The notes: generated by a model not told the origin, from the sequence alone. 64,000 nt of DNA from Marinithermofilum abyssi (GCF_014641195.1 NZ_BMHQ01000006.1:62001-126000), one strand, 5' to 3'; positions 1 to 9,601 are shown, numbered from the stretch's first letter. Program-made: numbers and translations.

Positions 1-102
1 TATTATTTTTCCGACAGTTCGGTACATTCCAATGGTGTACGTATACCCGGTCGGCAACGCCCATATACTAGGAACAAACGATGGACAAAGGAGAAGTTGG
101 GC

Positions 103-990
103 ATGGGTGCGTACCAGATCTCGGTTCCCGGACATAATTCGGAAGAAGTAAACCATTTGCGGCGTTTGTTACAAAACAAACTGCAACATTGGGATCCCGT
201 CGGTCAAACCATCCGGTTGGAAGAGAAGTGGGTGGGGGACCGGACAGTGTTTCGATTGTCCCATTTGCGGATGGGGAAACAGCCGGAAAAAAACCTGCGG
301 CTGTGCCTGGGCACTGCAGTGGCCGAATACATCCTGACCGTGGATGAGCCGGAGCTGATTCGCGGGATTATCTCACGGGAATTCCATCCCAAACACCGGG
401 AAGAGATGGATCAGGTCACCGAGTATACCTTTCATTTGCTACATGAGAACGAAACGGACGAGGGAGATCGATCCTTTGATCAGCGTAAGGAAAAAATGGT
501 GCGTACCGTGGTACGCTATCTTTCCCAACATCGCAATCTTGCCGTGGACGGTTTTGTCCGGTTTCGGCTGAAAAAATATCATCGGGTATTGGTCAAACTG
601 GTGGAGCATGCGATTGACGAATATCTGCTGGATAAGGAATACCAAGAATTCATCGATCTGTTGAAGTACTTTGTATTGGTACAAAAAAGCAAAGTTCCCA
701 TGGTTCATGTCATTCATACGGGCAAGCGTAAATTTCAGGTACTGGAGGCGGATGGCCGTCCGCTCCGGTTGAAGGAAATGGACGTCGTCGTTCAGGAGAT
801 GATGGATCACTCCTACTCCCAGGAGGATCTGATTGTCAGCACGTTGTTGACGGTGGCGCCGGAGCGGATCATCTTGCATACCCGCCACGATAAAGAAAAT
901 GTGATCCGGACATTGATGCAGATTTTTGAGGGGCGGGTGGTTGTCTGCCATGGTTGTCCGGAGTGTCGTTCCCGCTCTCATTCGCAATAG
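103..990 (+). CDS. ytxC: YtxC-like sporulation protein
   Basis: A protein of about 295 residues that resembles the YtxC family, whose gene sits just upstream of thrS in Bacillus; its biochemical role is not established. The sequence is soluble and charged, with no signal peptide and no obvious catalytic motif; the C-terminus ends in a Cys-rich stretch (VVCHGCPECRS). I chose ATG 103 over the in-frame TTG at 97 because the AAAGGAG at 87-93 lies 9 nt from 103 but only 3 nt from 97. The gene is followed by a separate promoter and T-box leader for thrS, so the two are probably independent transcripts. The name rests on recall of the family and on the neighbour, so it is moderately sure. Confidence 0.7.
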   Translation: MGAYQISVPGHNSEEVNHLRRLLQNKLQHWDPVGQTIRLEEKWVGDRTVFRLSHLRMGKQPEKNLRLCLGTAVAEYILTVDEPELIRGIISREFHPKHREEMDQVTEYTFHLLHENETDEGDRSFDQRKEKMVRTVVRYLSQHRNLAVDGFVRFRLKKYHRVLVKLVEHAIDEYLLDKEYQEFIDLLKYFVLVQKSKVPMVHVIHTGKRKFQVLEADGRPLRLKEMDVVVQEMMDHSYSQEDLIVSTLLTVAPERIILHTRHDKENVIRTLMQIFEGRVVVCHGCPECRSRSHSQ

Positions 991-993
991 ATC

Positions 994-1023
994 TTGACTC
1001 CGCCTGCCAGCGTTGGGTATAAT
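994..1023 (+). promoter_or_regulatory. thrS promoter
   Basis: TTGACT at 994-999 and a perfect TATAAT at 1018-1023, spacer 18. It lies just after the ytxC stop and directly upstream of the T-box leader. Confidence 0.7.
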
Positions 1024-1029
1024 ACAACC

Positions 1030-1310
1030 AAATTTTTTATGAAACAGCGATGAAGAGGACACCATCGATCACACACGGCTTCCAGAGATCGAAGGCCGTC
1101 GGCTGCAAGCCTTCGAAGCCCTCTGGTGACCGATGACCCCCTCCCAGCTGCCGTCGGGAACACCGCAGGTCAGTATCGACGGCCGGTTGCACACCGTTAA
1201 TGTGTGAGAGGGCTGCAGTGAGATGCCGAATGAGCGGCTTTCCCTGGCAGCTGAATAAGGGTGGAACCACGACGTAAACGCTCGTCCCTTTGGGTGCGGG
1301 TGTTTTTTTA
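1030..1310 (+). promoter_or_regulatory. T-box leader of thrS (tRNA-Thr sensing)
   Basis: The T-box core AAGGGTGGAACCACG is at 1257-1271. It is followed by a GC-rich hairpin and a T-run (about 1277-1309), the expected terminator. The region upstream is rich in hairpin arms, consistent with stem I. Such leaders bind uncharged tRNA and switch from terminator to antiterminator; a Thr specifier is inferred from the gene, and an ACC triplet near 1129 is a candidate only. An ATG-less reading frame running through the terminator into thrS is not translated. Confidence 0.9.
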
Positions 1311-1334
1311 TTTTCTAAAGAAAAAGGAGTGAAG

Positions 1335-3269
1335 ATGTTGAGTGTAGCGATTAAACTGCCGGATGGGTCAGTCCGTGAATTTGAACAGGATCAGGTGACG
1401 GTTGCCGAGGTGGCCCGATCCATTTCCAAAGGGCTGTACAAAAAAGCTGTGGCGGGGATGATCGACGGCAAACCGGTCGATCTGTCCCGGGAAGTACCGG
1501 ATGGAGCAGAAGTGCGCATTTTGACCCTTGACGACCCGGAAGGGTTGGAAGTGTACCGGCATAGTGCCGCCCATTTGATGGCGCAGGCCGTCAAACGGTT
1601 GTACCCCGATGTGAAGCTGGGGATCGGTCCGGTGATCGAAGACGGATTCTACTATGACATGGACTTGTCCCATCGGCTGACCACCGAAGATCTGCCGAAG
1701 ATCGAAGAGGAAATGAAAAGGATCGTGAAAGAAGACCTGCCCATTCGGCGCAAAGTGGTTTCCCGGGAGGAAGCCTTGAAGATTTATGAGGAAGTGGGTG
1801 ATCATCTCAAACTGGAATTGATCCGGGAATTGCCGGAGGATGAGACCATCACCATTTATGAGCAAGGGGAATTCTTCGACTTGTGCCGCGGTCCCCACAT
1901 GCCCTCCACCGGCCGGTTCAAGGCATTTAAGCTGCTGAGCGTGGCAGGGGCCTATTGGCGCGGGGATTCCGACAACCAGATGCTGCAGCGGGTGTACGGT
2001 ACCATCTGGCCGAAGCAGTCGCAATTGGATGCGTATCTAAAGCGGCTCGAAGAAGCGAAGAAGCGGGATCATCGCCGTCTCGGCAAGGAGCTTAAAATTT
2101 TCACCACCTCCAAAGAGGTGGGACAAGGTCTCCCTTTGTGGCTGCCCAACGGGGCTACCATCCGCCGGGTGATTGAACGTTATATCGTGGACAAAGAAGA
2201 GCGGATGGGCTACCACCATGTCTATACTCCGCATCTGGCCAGCGTGGAATTATACAAAACCTCCGGCCATTGGGACCATTACCAGGAGGATATGTATCCG
2301 CCGATGAAGATGGACAATGAAGAGCTGGTCCTCCGTCCGATGAACTGTCCGCATCACATGATGTTGTATAAAAACGAACTGCGCAGTTATCGGAACCTGC
2401 CGGTGCGGATCGCTGAGCTGGGCATGATGCACCGCCACGAGATGTCCGGCGCCCTCTCCGGATTGCAGCGGGTGCGGGCCATGACCCTGAACGATGCCCA
2501 TATCTTCTGCCGTCCCGACCAGATCAAAGAAGAGTTCACCAAAGTGGTGCGCCTGATCCAATCCGTTTACAAGGATTTTGGCATCAAAGACTTCTGGTAC
2601 CGGCTTTCCTACCGGGATCCCGCAGACAAAGAGAAGTACGTCCAAAACGACGAAATGTGGGAAAAAAGCCAGCGCATGCTGAAAGAAGCGATGGACGACT
2701 TGGGTCTCGAGTATGTGGAAGCGGAAGGGGAAGCTGCCTTCTACGGTCCCAAGTTGGACGTGCAGGTGCAAACCGCTTTGGGAAAAGACGAGACCCTTTC
2801 CACGGTACAGCTGGATTTCCATCTGCCCAACCGGTTTGAGTTGGAGTATATCGGTGAAGATGGACAGCCGCATCGTCCCGTGGTGATTCACCGAGGCATC
2901 GTTGGCACGATGGAGCGTTTTGTCGCCTTCCTGCTGGAATACTATATGGGGGCGTTGCCGGTCTGGCTCTCCCCGATCCAGGCCCGGGTGATGAACATTA
3001 CCGACGCTTCTCTCGACTACGCGAAGGACGTCGTGGAAAAACTACAAGCGGCCGGGATTCGCGCCGAGCTGGACGGCCGGAGCGAAAAGATCGGTTACAA
3101 GATCCGGGAAGCCCAGCTTCAAAAAATCCCTTACATGCTGGTTGTTGGGGAAAAAGAGAAGGAGCAGGGAGCCGTTGCCGTCCGCAAGCGTTCCGAAGGC
3201 GACCAGGGTGCCCAGCCGGTGGATGAAGTGATCGCAGATATTCAACAGGCGATTGAAGAGAAGAAGTGA
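1335..3269 (+). CDS. thrS: Threonyl-tRNA synthetase
   Basis: Cytoplasmic class II enzyme charging tRNA-Thr, 644 residues, the usual length. An N-terminal TGS domain (about 1-62) is followed by the editing domain with the HSAAH motif near residue 77, then the class II catalytic core with the zinc-site MNCPHH motif, and a C-terminal anticodon-binding domain that begins near the LSPIQARV segment. Start ATG 1335 has AAGGAG at 1324-1329; an upstream in-frame start at 1290 would lie inside the T-box terminator and is rejected. Expression should rise when Thr-tRNA is uncharged, through the leader above. Confidence 0.97.
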   Translation: MLSVAIKLPDGSVREFEQDQVTVAEVARSISKGLYKKAVAGMIDGKPVDLSREVPDGAEVRILTLDDPEGLEVYRHSAAHLMAQAVKRLYPDVKLGIGPVIEDGFYYDMDLSHRLTTEDLPKIEEEMKRIVKEDLPIRRKVVSREEALKIYEEVGDHLKLELIRELPEDETITIYEQGEFFDLCRGPHMPSTGRFKAFKLLSVAGAYWRGDSDNQMLQRVYGTIWPKQSQLDAYLKRLEEAKKRDHRRLGKELKIFTTSKEVGQGLPLWLPNGATIRRVIERYIVDKEERMGYHHVYTPHLASVELYKTSGHWDHYQEDMYPPMKMDNEELVLRPMNCPHHMMLYKNELRSYRNLPVRIAELGMMHRHEMSGALSGLQRVRAMTLNDAHIFCRPDQIKEEFTKVVRLIQSVYKDFGIKDFWYRLSYRDPADKEKYVQNDEMWEKSQRMLKEAMDDLGLEYVEAEGEAAFYGPKLDVQVQTALGKDETLSTVQLDFHLPNRFELEYIGEDGQPHRPVVIHRGIVGTMERFVAFLLEYYMGALPVWLSPIQARVMNITDASLDYAKDVVEKLQAAGIRAELDGRSEKIGYKIREAQLQKIPYMLVVGEKEKEQGAVAVRKRSEGDQGAQPVDEVIADIQQAIEEKK

Positions 3270-3381
3270 GTAAAGGGTATGGCTAGCCGGGTAAAGTATG
3301 AGGGAACCTGAGGTTCCCGTAACGAAAGGCGGAGAAAGAGTTTTCCCGTGAAAAGACCGGCTAGTTTCCTTGACTGACTGC

Positions 3382-3410
3382 TTGACAGCCGGCAAACTAC
3401 GTGATAACAT
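3382..3410 (+). promoter_or_regulatory. infC operon promoter
   Basis: TTGACA at 3382-3387, spacer 17, TAACAT at 3405-3410. It places transcription start near 3417, giving a leader of about 140 nt before infC. Confidence 0.65.
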
Positions 3411-3416
3411 ACTTTG

Positions 3417-3529
3417 AGTAGCAAAGCAGAAGCGCCCCGCTTCTCACCTGATCGACGCACGGGCAGTCGGCAGGTTGCGATTCTGGATGACGGGATCTAC
3501 AGGTGTGGGCGTGTGCCCGCACCTTTTTT
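3417..3529 (+). promoter_or_regulatory. L20-type leader with terminator
   Basis: The untranslated leader before infC ends in a perfect intrinsic terminator: a 10-bp stem (3501-3510 with 3515-3524) closed by GTGT and followed by T5. In Bacillus the infC-rpmI-rplT leader is bound by ribosomal protein L20, which promotes termination. The same arrangement is seen here; the exact L20 site is inferred from position, not matched base by base. Confidence 0.75.
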
Positions 3530-3559
3530 ATTAGAAATCTCCTTCGGAGGTGGCAGGTT

Positions 3560-4075
3560 ATTAGCAAGGAACAGCAGCAGGTAAACGAAGCGATCCGTGC
3601 GCGGGAAGTCCGCCTGATCGATGCACAAGGCAACCAGCTGGGCATTAAGCCGTTGCGGGAGGCGCTTCGTTTGGCCCAAGAGGCGGAGCTGGACTTGGTC
3701 AATGTGGCGCCCCAGGCAAAGCCCCCGGTGTGCCGGATTATGGATTACGGCAAGTACCGCTATGAACAAAGCAAGCGGGAAAAAGAAGCCCGCAAGAAGC
3801 AAAAAACCATCCAGGTGAAAGAGATCCGCTTCAGCCCGTCCATCGAGGAACATGATGTGCAGACCAAACTGCGCAATGTGAAAAAGTTCCTGAAAAAAGG
3901 GGACAAAGTGAAACTGTCCATCCGTTTCCGCGGTCGGGAGATCACTCACCAGGAGTTGGGCCGTTCCATTTTGGACCGGATGGCGGAAGAAGTGAAAGAT
4001 CTTGGAGAAGTGGAGCGCAAACCTAAGCTGGAAGGGCGCCACATGATCATGATCTTGTCGCCGAAACAGCAATAA
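3560..4075 (+). CDS. infC: Translation initiation factor IF-3 (ATT start)
   Basis: IF-3 binds the 30S subunit, prevents premature subunit joining and checks the start codon. 171 residues, typical length. The N domain carries [10 protein letters not shown] and [10 protein letters not shown], followed by the lysine-rich linker and a C domain with IRFRGREI. The homologous N-terminus begins ISKEQQ, and the only plausible start is ATT at 3560, with CGGAGG at 3545-3550. A GTG at 3503 in the same frame lies inside the leader terminator. ATT or other rare starts on infC are known and allow autoregulation, because IF-3 discriminates against them. First gene of infC-rpmI-rplT. Confidence 0.95.
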   Translation: MSKEQQQVNEAIRAREVRLIDAQGNQLGIKPLREALRLAQEAELDLVNVAPQAKPPVCRIMDYGKYRYEQSKREKEARKKQKTIQVKEIRFSPSIEEHDVQTKLRNVKKFLKKGDKVKLSIRFRGREITHQELGRSILDRMAEEVKDLGEVERKPKLEGRHMIMILSPKQQ

Positions 4076-4092
4076 GCTAGGAGGATGTCGTT

Positions 4093-4290
4093 ATGCCGAA
4101 AATGAAAACTCGTCGTGCCGCTGCCAAGCGGTTCAGCAAAACCGGAAGCGGGAAAATCAAGCGCAACAAAGCCTTCACCAGCCATTTGCTGGAACATAAA
4201 ACGTCCAAGCGCAAACGCAAACTGCGCAAAAGCGCCATTATGGCCAAAGGGGACGTTAAGCGCACCAAACAATTGATCGCTTACAAATAA
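4093..4290 (+). CDS. rpmI: Ribosomal protein L35
   Basis: A small, very basic 65-residue protein of the large ribosomal subunit. It shows the family pattern [14 protein letters not shown] at the N-terminus and repeated KRK segments. AGGAGG at 4080-4085 gives a good start. It lies between infC and rplT, the conserved operon order, and is co-regulated by the upstream L20-type leader. Confidence 0.97.
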   Translation: MPKMKTRRAAAKRFSKTGSGKIKRNKAFTSHLLEHKTSKRKRKLRKSAIMAKGDVKRTKQLIAYK

Positions 4291-4328
4291 AAATTCTTAA
4301 GTACGTTTGAAGTTGGGAGGAATTTGTC

Positions 4329-4688
4329 ATGGCACGTGTAAAAGGCGGGACTGTGACTCGTCGTCGTCGGAAAAAGGTACTGAAGCTGGCCCGAGGTTAC
4401 TTCGGTTCCAAACACACGCTGTTTAAAACCGCGAAACAACAAGTGATGAAGTCCTTGATGTACGCTTACCGTGACCGTCGTCAAAGAAAGCGGGACTTCC
4501 GTCGCTTGTGGATCACCCGGATCAACGCTGCGGCCCGCATGAACGGCTTGTCCTACAACAAGCTGATGCACGGTCTGAAGCAAGCCGGCGTGGACATCAA
4601 CCGCAAAATGCTGGCTGATCTGGCCGTCAACGACGAAAAAGCCTTCGCTGAACTGGCCAAAGTAGCCAAACAAAAAGTGAACGCTTAA
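4329..4688 (+). CDS. rplT: Ribosomal protein L20
   Basis: A 119-residue basic protein needed for early assembly of the 50S subunit. It begins [16 protein letters not shown] and contains the [14 protein letters not shown] and LWITRINAA segments typical of L20. GGGAGG precedes the start. In Bacillus L20 also represses this operon through the leader; that role is inferred here. A strong terminator follows at 4704. Confidence 0.97.
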   Translation: MARVKGGTVTRRRRKKVLKLARGYFGSKHTLFKTAKQQVMKSLMYAYRDRRQRKRDFRRLWITRINAAARMNGLSYNKLMHGLKQAGVDINRKMLADLAVNDEKAFAELAKVAKQKVNA

Positions 4689-4703
4689 ATAGATCAAAAC
4701 CGA

Positions 4704-4730
4704 CCCGTTCCCTGATGGGAGCGGGTTTTT
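4704..4730 (+). terminator. rplT terminator
   Basis: CCCGTTCCC / GGGAGCGGG hairpin closed by TGAT and followed by TTTTT. Confidence 0.85.
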
Positions 4731-4817
4731 GTATGGAATATAAACACATTTTCAACCGGAATGCATCTTTGCGATCCCTCCAACATATATCAAAAAGGAG
4801 GATGAGGAGGGAGTAGG

Positions 4818-4997
4818 TTGCACAAAGGGTGGCTGGCCAGTCTGACGATGGGCGTTTTAATCGTAACGGGAATGGCAGTGGTAATGAACCTAAAAGACGG
4901 GGAGTGGAAGCGGGAGTATCCAGTGCAAAATGGATTGCTGTTGGAGCATTCCAAGGATCAGATGCGACAGGTACATAATCCCGGCAGGGGAAAGTAG
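4818..4997 (+). CDS. Small single-pass membrane protein (59 aa)
   Basis: An uncatalogued small gene with TTG start at 4818, preceded by a purine-rich GAGGAGGGAG ribosome site. It encodes 59 residues: a short basic head, one hydrophobic helix (about residues 5-24) and a charged tail ending GRGK. It sits between the rplT terminator and its own terminator at 5012, so it has its own transcription boundaries. I do not recognise the family. Good signals on both sides support it, but the length leaves doubt. Confidence 0.5.
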   Translation: MHKGWLASLTMGVLIVTGMAVVMNLKDGEWKREYPVQNGLLLEHSKDQMRQVHNPGRGK

Positions 4998-5011
4998 GTC
5001 GATGCGCGAAC

Positions 5012-5036
5012 AAAACCGACAATCTGTCGGTTTTTT
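5012..5036 (+). terminator. Intrinsic terminator after the 59-aa gene
   Basis: AACCGACA / TGTCGGTT hairpin with loop ATC, followed by T-run; A-run on the 5' side allows use on both strands. Confidence 0.75.
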
Positions 5037-5088
5037 GTTTTCTTCGATACAATAGCCATAGAACCACCACGAAAAGGAGGAGTCGTCC

Positions 5089-7149
5089 ATGAACGGACCT
5101 GTCCGGCAAACCCTGCGGTCCGTCTGTCCCTTGGATTGCCCAGACACTTGCGGTTTGCATGTGACTGTGGAAAATGAAAAGGTTACACGGGTTACGGGAG
5201 ATCCGGAGCATCCCATTACTCAGGGTGCGATTTGTCACAAAGTGCGTCATTATCCTTCCAGAGTTCACCATCCCGAACGCTTGCTGCATCCTTTAAAACG
5301 GACGGGCAGAAAAGGCGAAGGTCGTTTTGAACGGATCTCATGGGACGAAGCTTTGGACATTATCGTCCGCCGCTTTAAAGAAACCCGGGAAATGTACGGA
5401 GCGGAAGCGATTCTTCCCTACAGCTATTATGGGAACATGGGGATCGTCAACAACGGCAGCATGGATCGACGCTTCTTTCACCGCCTGGGTGCTTCCCGCC
5501 TTGAACGAACCATTTGCAATACCGCCGGTAATCAAGGTTTTCAGTATACGATGGGGATCAAGGGAGCGATCGATCCCGAGGATACCGTACACAGCCGCTA
5601 CATATGGGTGTGGGGCGGTGACATCGTTAGCACCAATATGCATCAGGTGATGTTATTTGAAAAAGCTCGAAAACAGGGGGCCAAAGTCGTTGTCATTGAT
5701 GTGCGGCGGACCTGGACGGCTCGGTGGGCGGATGAGTTCGTTCAAGTATATCCAGGGACCGATGCCGCCTTGGCGATGGGCATCATGCAGGTCTTAGTTG
5801 CCGAAAATCTCACCGATGAAGCATTTTTACAGACCTATACGACAGGGTGGGATGCTCTTAAAGAGCGCATTCACTCCTATCCTCCGGAAAAAGTGTCCCG
5901 CATCACCGGTGTCGACCCGGAAACCATTCGTCGTCTGGCGCGTGAATTTGCGGCGGGAAACCCTTCACTGATCCGGATTGGCAACGGATTGCAACATCAT
6001 GACAATGGGGGCATGGTCGTGCGTACCATTGCCTGTCTGCCCGCATTGACGGGAGCTTGGCTGCAACGGGGCGGCGGTGCATTAAAAGAAAACGGGCTGT
6101 CGTTCGTCGATAAGGAAAAGCTGGAGCGTCCGGATTTGCTGCCCGATCCGAATGTACGCAGCTTCAATATGATCCAGTTGGGGGACGCCTTGCTGGAAGC
6201 GGATCCCCCCGTACGCTGTCTGTTTGTCTACAATACCAACCCCGCCGCTGTCGCACCCTCTCAAGACAAAGTGGTCCGGGGATTAAAGCGGGAAGATTTG
6301 TTTACTGTCGTCCATGATTTGTTTGTTACGGAAACAGCCAAATATGCGGATTTGGTTCTCCCGGCGACTTCCCATATGGAAAATTGGGATGTATACAAAT
6401 CCTACTGGCATTTATATATCCAAATGGCCCGTCCGGTCATTCCGCCTCAGGGGGAATCTTGGTCCAACTACCGTCTGTTTCGCACCCTTGCCAAACGGAT
6501 GGGCTTTACGGAATCTTGCTTTGATGACAGTCCGGAGGAGATCATCCGCCAAGTGTTGGACAACCCTTCTAATCCGTATATGGACGGCCTGTCCTTTGAG
6601 GAGTTGGAGCGAAAAGGGATCATCAAGCTGAATCTCTCCAAGGCCGGGGTTTTTCCGGAATTGTTGCAGACACGCACAGAAAAGATCGCCTTATACAGTG
6701 AATCCATGAAGCGACAAGGATTGGATCCGCTGCCGGGACACGTACCGCTGAAAGAAGGACGGGATGCACAAACCTGCTTGGATGCCGATCACCCGTTGAT
6801 GTTGATCTCCCCGCCCAACCATCAGTTCCTCAATACCAGCATGGGGAATATTGAAAAGCTGAAGAAAATGGAGAAGCAGCCCCAAGTGGAGATCCATCCG
6901 CAAGACGCCATGGATCGGAATATCCGAGACGGGGACTTAGTGTCGGTGTTCAATCGCCGCAGCACTGTTCATCTTCATGCGAAAGTGACGGAAGATGTCC
7001 CGCCGGGTGTCATCGTATCCCCGGGTGTCTGGTGGCCGGAAGCCTACCCTGACGGCAAAGGGATTAATGCCCTCACCCCCGACCGGGAGGCGGATATGGG
7101 TGGGGGTGCGGTCTTTTTTTCCACAGCCGTTCAGGTGAAAAAATCGTGA
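5089..7149 (+). CDS. Molybdopterin-dependent oxidoreductase (YyaE/formate dehydrogenase-like)
   Basis: A 686-residue enzyme of the DMSO reductase superfamily that carries a bis-molybdopterin cofactor. The N-terminus has an iron-sulphur pattern, C13-x3-C17-x3-C21-x27-C49 (CPLDCPDTCG), which normally binds one [4Fe-4S]. The central domains follow the molybdopterin oxidoreductase fold (for example NTAGNQG, FVYNTNPAAV), and the C-terminal dinucleotide-binding domain starts near the PLMLISPPNHQF segment. No twin-arginine signal is seen, so it is probably cytoplasmic. It stands alone, with no electron-transfer subunit beside it, and its substrate is unknown. mobA at 59 kb would supply the cofactor. 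AAAGGAGGAG precedes ATG 5089. Confidence 0.88.
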   Translation: MNGPVRQTLRSVCPLDCPDTCGLHVTVENEKVTRVTGDPEHPITQGAICHKVRHYPSRVHHPERLLHPLKRTGRKGEGRFERISWDEALDIIVRRFKETREMYGAEAILPYSYYGNMGIVNNGSMDRRFFHRLGASRLERTICNTAGNQGFQYTMGIKGAIDPEDTVHSRYIWVWGGDIVSTNMHQVMLFEKARKQGAKVVVIDVRRTWTARWADEFVQVYPGTDAALAMGIMQVLVAENLTDEAFLQTYTTGWDALKERIHSYPPEKVSRITGVDPETIRRLAREFAAGNPSLIRIGNGLQHHDNGGMVVRTIACLPALTGAWLQRGGGALKENGLSFVDKEKLERPDLLPDPNVRSFNMIQLGDALLEADPPVRCLFVYNTNPAAVAPSQDKVVRGLKREDLFTVVHDLFVTETAKYADLVLPATSHMENWDVYKSYWHLYIQMARPVIPPQGESWSNYRLFRTLAKRMGFTESCFDDSPEEIIRQVLDNPSNPYMDGLSFEELERKGIIKLNLSKAGVFPELLQTRTEKIALYSESMKRQGLDPLPGHVPLKEGRDAQTCLDADHPLMLISPPNHQFLNTSMGNIEKLKKMEKQPQVEIHPQDAMDRNIRDGDLVSVFNRRSTVHLHAKVTEDVPPGVIVSPGVWWPEAYPDGKGINALTPDREADMGGGAVFFSTAVQVKKS

Positions 7150-7152
7150 CAA

Positions 7153-7184
7153 AAAAAAAAGAGCCGCCAACGCGGCTCTTTTTT
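7153..7184 (+). terminator. Bidirectional terminator after the molybdoenzyme
   Basis: GAGCCGC / GCGGCTC hairpin, loop CAAC, with a long A-run before and T6 after. Confidence 0.85.
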
Positions 7185-7239
7185 CATGTTCCGAGCAGAA
7201 GGTTTCGGATAGGAACGACAGTTGGTCTCACCGACCCTT

Positions 7240-7356
7240 CGTCCAAATCCTTTTTGTGTACCCAAGGGAACAGGTTGCGCTATGGCTCGTTTTTTTTTTG
7301 CCTCGGTCCCACTTATCAAAGCTGGGTACGTTGTTCAAAGGTCGCTTCTTGTGAGG
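7240..7356 (-). repeat. Dispersed structured repeat, copy A
   Basis: Read on the minus strand from 7356, it carries AAGCGACCTTTGAAC, then GGGACCGAGGCAAAAA, then ACGAGCCATAGCG. The first two blocks match copies C and D, and the third matches copy B. The 3' part is diverged. It lies between the terminators of two convergent genes. Confidence 0.7.
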
Positions 7357-7385
7357 AAAAAGGCCCGACCCCTGGTAAGGTCGGG
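7357..7385 (-). terminator. Exporter gene terminator
   Basis: On the minus strand, CCCGACC / GGTCGGG stem followed by CCTTTTT. Confidence 0.8.
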
Positions 7386-7398
7386 TTCGTGTGGCTGA

Positions 7399-9018
7399 TT
7401 AGTTTTGGGGTGCTGTTTCCCCCATCTGCTCCTGTGAATCCCCCGCGGGTTGAGGTTCCCGGTTGCTGGTGCGAAGCGGAATCTCCTTGACAAAAAAGGT
7501 GAGCAGGAACGCCAGGATCATGAACAGTGCTCCCATGAAGAATACGCCTTCCAGGGAATAGCTCATCGCCTCCCGCAAGGCATGGATGATGTGGTCAAAC
7601 ATACCCGTCATCTGCGGGGGCAATCCGGAACGGATCTGCTCCAGCTTGTCAGGATTCAGGAGGGCTTGCGGATCACGGAGCTGTGAAAGTTTTTCCATTA
7701 CTCCGGGGTTGGCGGCTGCGGCACTGCTTTTGGAGGCCAGGAGGCTCATTTTTTCTTCCATGCGATTAAACATCAAGGTGCCCATGATGGATACGCCCAC
7801 CGTTCCCCCCATTTGCCGAAACAGCTGGGTGGAGGAAGTGGCTACTCCCAAATAGCGGTGATCCACGGCATTTTGCACGGTCAGGTTGAAAATGGGAAAG
7901 GCGATCCCCAGTCCCAGACCGACAATGGCCAGGTTGATCACAACCGTCCAGTTGGAAGTGTTCAGCCCCATCAAGGACATGGAATACATCCCGCCGGCCA
8001 TCAACAGCAATCCAAACAGTGCCAGGTGTTTGTACTTCCCTGTCCGGGTGATGTACTGACCGGCAATCGTGCTGGAAAACACCATGCTCAAGGTCATGAA
8101 CATCATGATAAACCCGGTTCTGGACGGGGCGGTTCCAAGCACACCCTGGATGAAAAAGGGGGTATACATCACTGCGCCGAACATCCCGATTCCCATGATG
8201 AAGCCGATCACATTGGAGAGGCTAAAGATGCTGTTTTTAAAAAGGTGTAAAGGCAATACCGGGTTGGACGTCCGGCTTTCGATCCGGATAAAGATGAGCA
8301 GGGAGGCTGCAGAAAAGGCGAACAAGCCCAAAATGCGGGCAGATGTCCAACCGTAATCTTTGCCTGCCCAGGTAAAGGCCAGCAACAGCGGAATCATCGT
8401 CAATACTAGAAACATAGATCCCCAGTAATCGATGCTTTTCTTCTCACCTTGAGCCGTGTGCGGAAACAGGCGCCAGATGAGGAAGAAAGCGATGAAGCCG
8501 AAGGGGAGGAAAATCCAGAAAACCCAGTGCCAGTCAAAATGCTCCACAATGTAGCCGCCCAGGGTGGGTCCCAATACACTGGCCAGGCCGAAGACGGCTC
8601 CCATCAGTCCTTGCCAGCGTCCCCGTTCCCGGGGAGAGAACAGGTCGCCCACGGCGGTGAAGGAGGTGGACATGATCATGCCGCCCCCCAATCCCTGAAT
8701 CCCCCGATAAATGATCAGTTGAATCATGTCATCGGAGGTGCCGCAAAGGAAAGAACCGGCCATAAAGACGGCCAGACCTGATAAAATGAAGGGCTTTCGT
8801 CCATAAATGTCCGACAATTTGCCTACCAAGATGGCGGTCACGCTGGAAGTCAACATGAAAATGGTAAAAACCCAGTTAAAATATTCCATACCCCCTAATT
8901 TGGCAACGATACGGGGGAGGGAGGTACCGACGATCGTTTGATTGAGTGCTGCAAACAACATGGATGCCATGACCGCAAACATGATGGTCATCTTTGTCCG
9001 CTTATCCAAGTGCTCCAT
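7399..9018 (-). CDS. DHA2 (EmrB/QacA) multidrug exporter
   Basis: A 539-residue major-facilitator drug:H+ antiporter of the 14-helix DHA2 group in the cytoplasmic membrane. Visible family marks are motif A (GKLSDIYGRKPF, about residue 65) and motif C (GLASVLGPTLGG, about 145), with hydrophobic segments throughout. A longer extracytoplasmic loop rich in S, A and L lies near residues 420-480. AGAAAGGAGT precedes the ATG. It is 45 nt downstream of a marR gene and very likely co-transcribed and repressed by it. Substrate range cannot be told from sequence. Confidence 0.93.
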   Translation of the reverse strand: MEHLDKRTKMTIMFAVMASMLFAALNQTIVGTSLPRIVAKLGGMEYFNWVFTIFMLTSSVTAILVGKLSDIYGRKPFILSGLAVFMAGSFLCGTSDDMIQLIIYRGIQGLGGGMIMSTSFTAVGDLFSPRERGRWQGLMGAVFGLASVLGPTLGGYIVEHFDWHWVFWIFLPFGFIAFFLIWRLFPHTAQGEKKSIDYWGSMFLVLTMIPLLLAFTWAGKDYGWTSARILGLFAFSAASLLIFIRIESRTSNPVLPLHLFKNSIFSLSNVIGFIMGIGMFGAVMYTPFFIQGVLGTAPSRTGFIMMFMTLSMVFSSTIAGQYITRTGKYKHLALFGLLLMAGGMYSMSLMGLNTSNWTVVINLAIVGLGLGIAFPIFNLTVQNAVDHRYLGVATSSTQLFRQMGGTVGVSIMGTLMFNRMEEKMSLLASKSSAAAANPGVMEKLSQLRDPQALLNPDKLEQIRSGLPPQMTGMFDHIIHALREAMSYSLEGVFFMGALFMILAFLLTFFVKEIPLRTSNREPQPAGDSQEQMGETAPQN

Positions 9019-9063
9019 CGATGTACTCCTTTCTGATCAATGATATCGGGAGAGAGCAAGAAT

Positions 9064-9504
9064 TCAGCAACCTCCGTCGTCTTTGCCCGATATCAGCTTT
9101 TGGAACAGCTTCAGTAAGGTTTCCATTTCGTCCGTCGTGAATGGATCAAATCGTTTCCGGAAATATTCCTTCCGTTTTTTCTCCATCTTGTAGAACATCT
9201 CTTTTCCTTCAGGGGTCGCTTTCAGAACGACGACTCGTTTATCTTTTCGGGACCGCTCCCGTTGCACCCATTTTTTCTCCACCAATCGGTCCGCTACATT
9301 GGTCACATGACTGACGGCCACCCCGAATTTCTGGGAAAGGGCGGAAACCTTTTGGGGCCCCTCGCAAGTAAGGTAACGTAAAAAGTTAAATTCTGTTGCG
9401 TTCATCTCGTCTCCCAAGGTGTCGTTCACTTCTTTTTTCAGTGTGCGAAAGACTCGGCGCAATGTATGTTCCAGTTCCTCGATGAACTGATGTCGTTTCG
9501 TCAA
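9064..9504 (-). CDS. MarR-family transcriptional regulator
   Basis: A winged-helix DNA-binding protein of about 146 residues. The recognition region is around VSALSQKFGVAVSHVTNVAD, followed by the wing with RERSRKDKRVV. MarR proteins usually repress their own operon and release DNA when a ligand binds; here the partner is the drug exporter just downstream. I place the start at TTG 9504 because AAAGGAGG lies 7 nt upstream. An ATG at 9552 in the same frame has no ribosome site and lies close to the promoter. Confidence 0.9.
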   Translation of the reverse strand: MTKRHQFIEELEHTLRRVFRTLKKEVNDTLGDEMNATEFNFLRYLTCEGPQKVSALSQKFGVAVSHVTNVADRLVEKKWVQRERSRKDKRVVVLKATPEGKEMFYKMEKKRKEYFRKRFDPFTTDEMETLLKLFQKLISGKDDGGC

Positions 9505-9572
9505 GGCAGTACCTCCTTTGGGAGGAAAGTGTTTGTCCATATATTTAATCAAGTGAAAGTTTTATAAACCGA

Positions 9573-9601
9573 ATTGTATACCTGGTGAAATAAAGTGTCA
9601 A
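9573..9601 (-). promoter_or_regulatory. marR-exporter promoter
   Basis: On the minus strand TTGACA (9601-9596), spacer 17, TACAAT (9578-9573). AT-rich near-palindromic sequence between here and the start codon (around 9541-9560) could hold the MarR operator; that part is inference. Confidence 0.75.

Noticed and set aside
1290-1334. Upstream extension of ThrRS
   Set aside because: It would begin inside the T-box terminator; the good ribosome site points to 1335.
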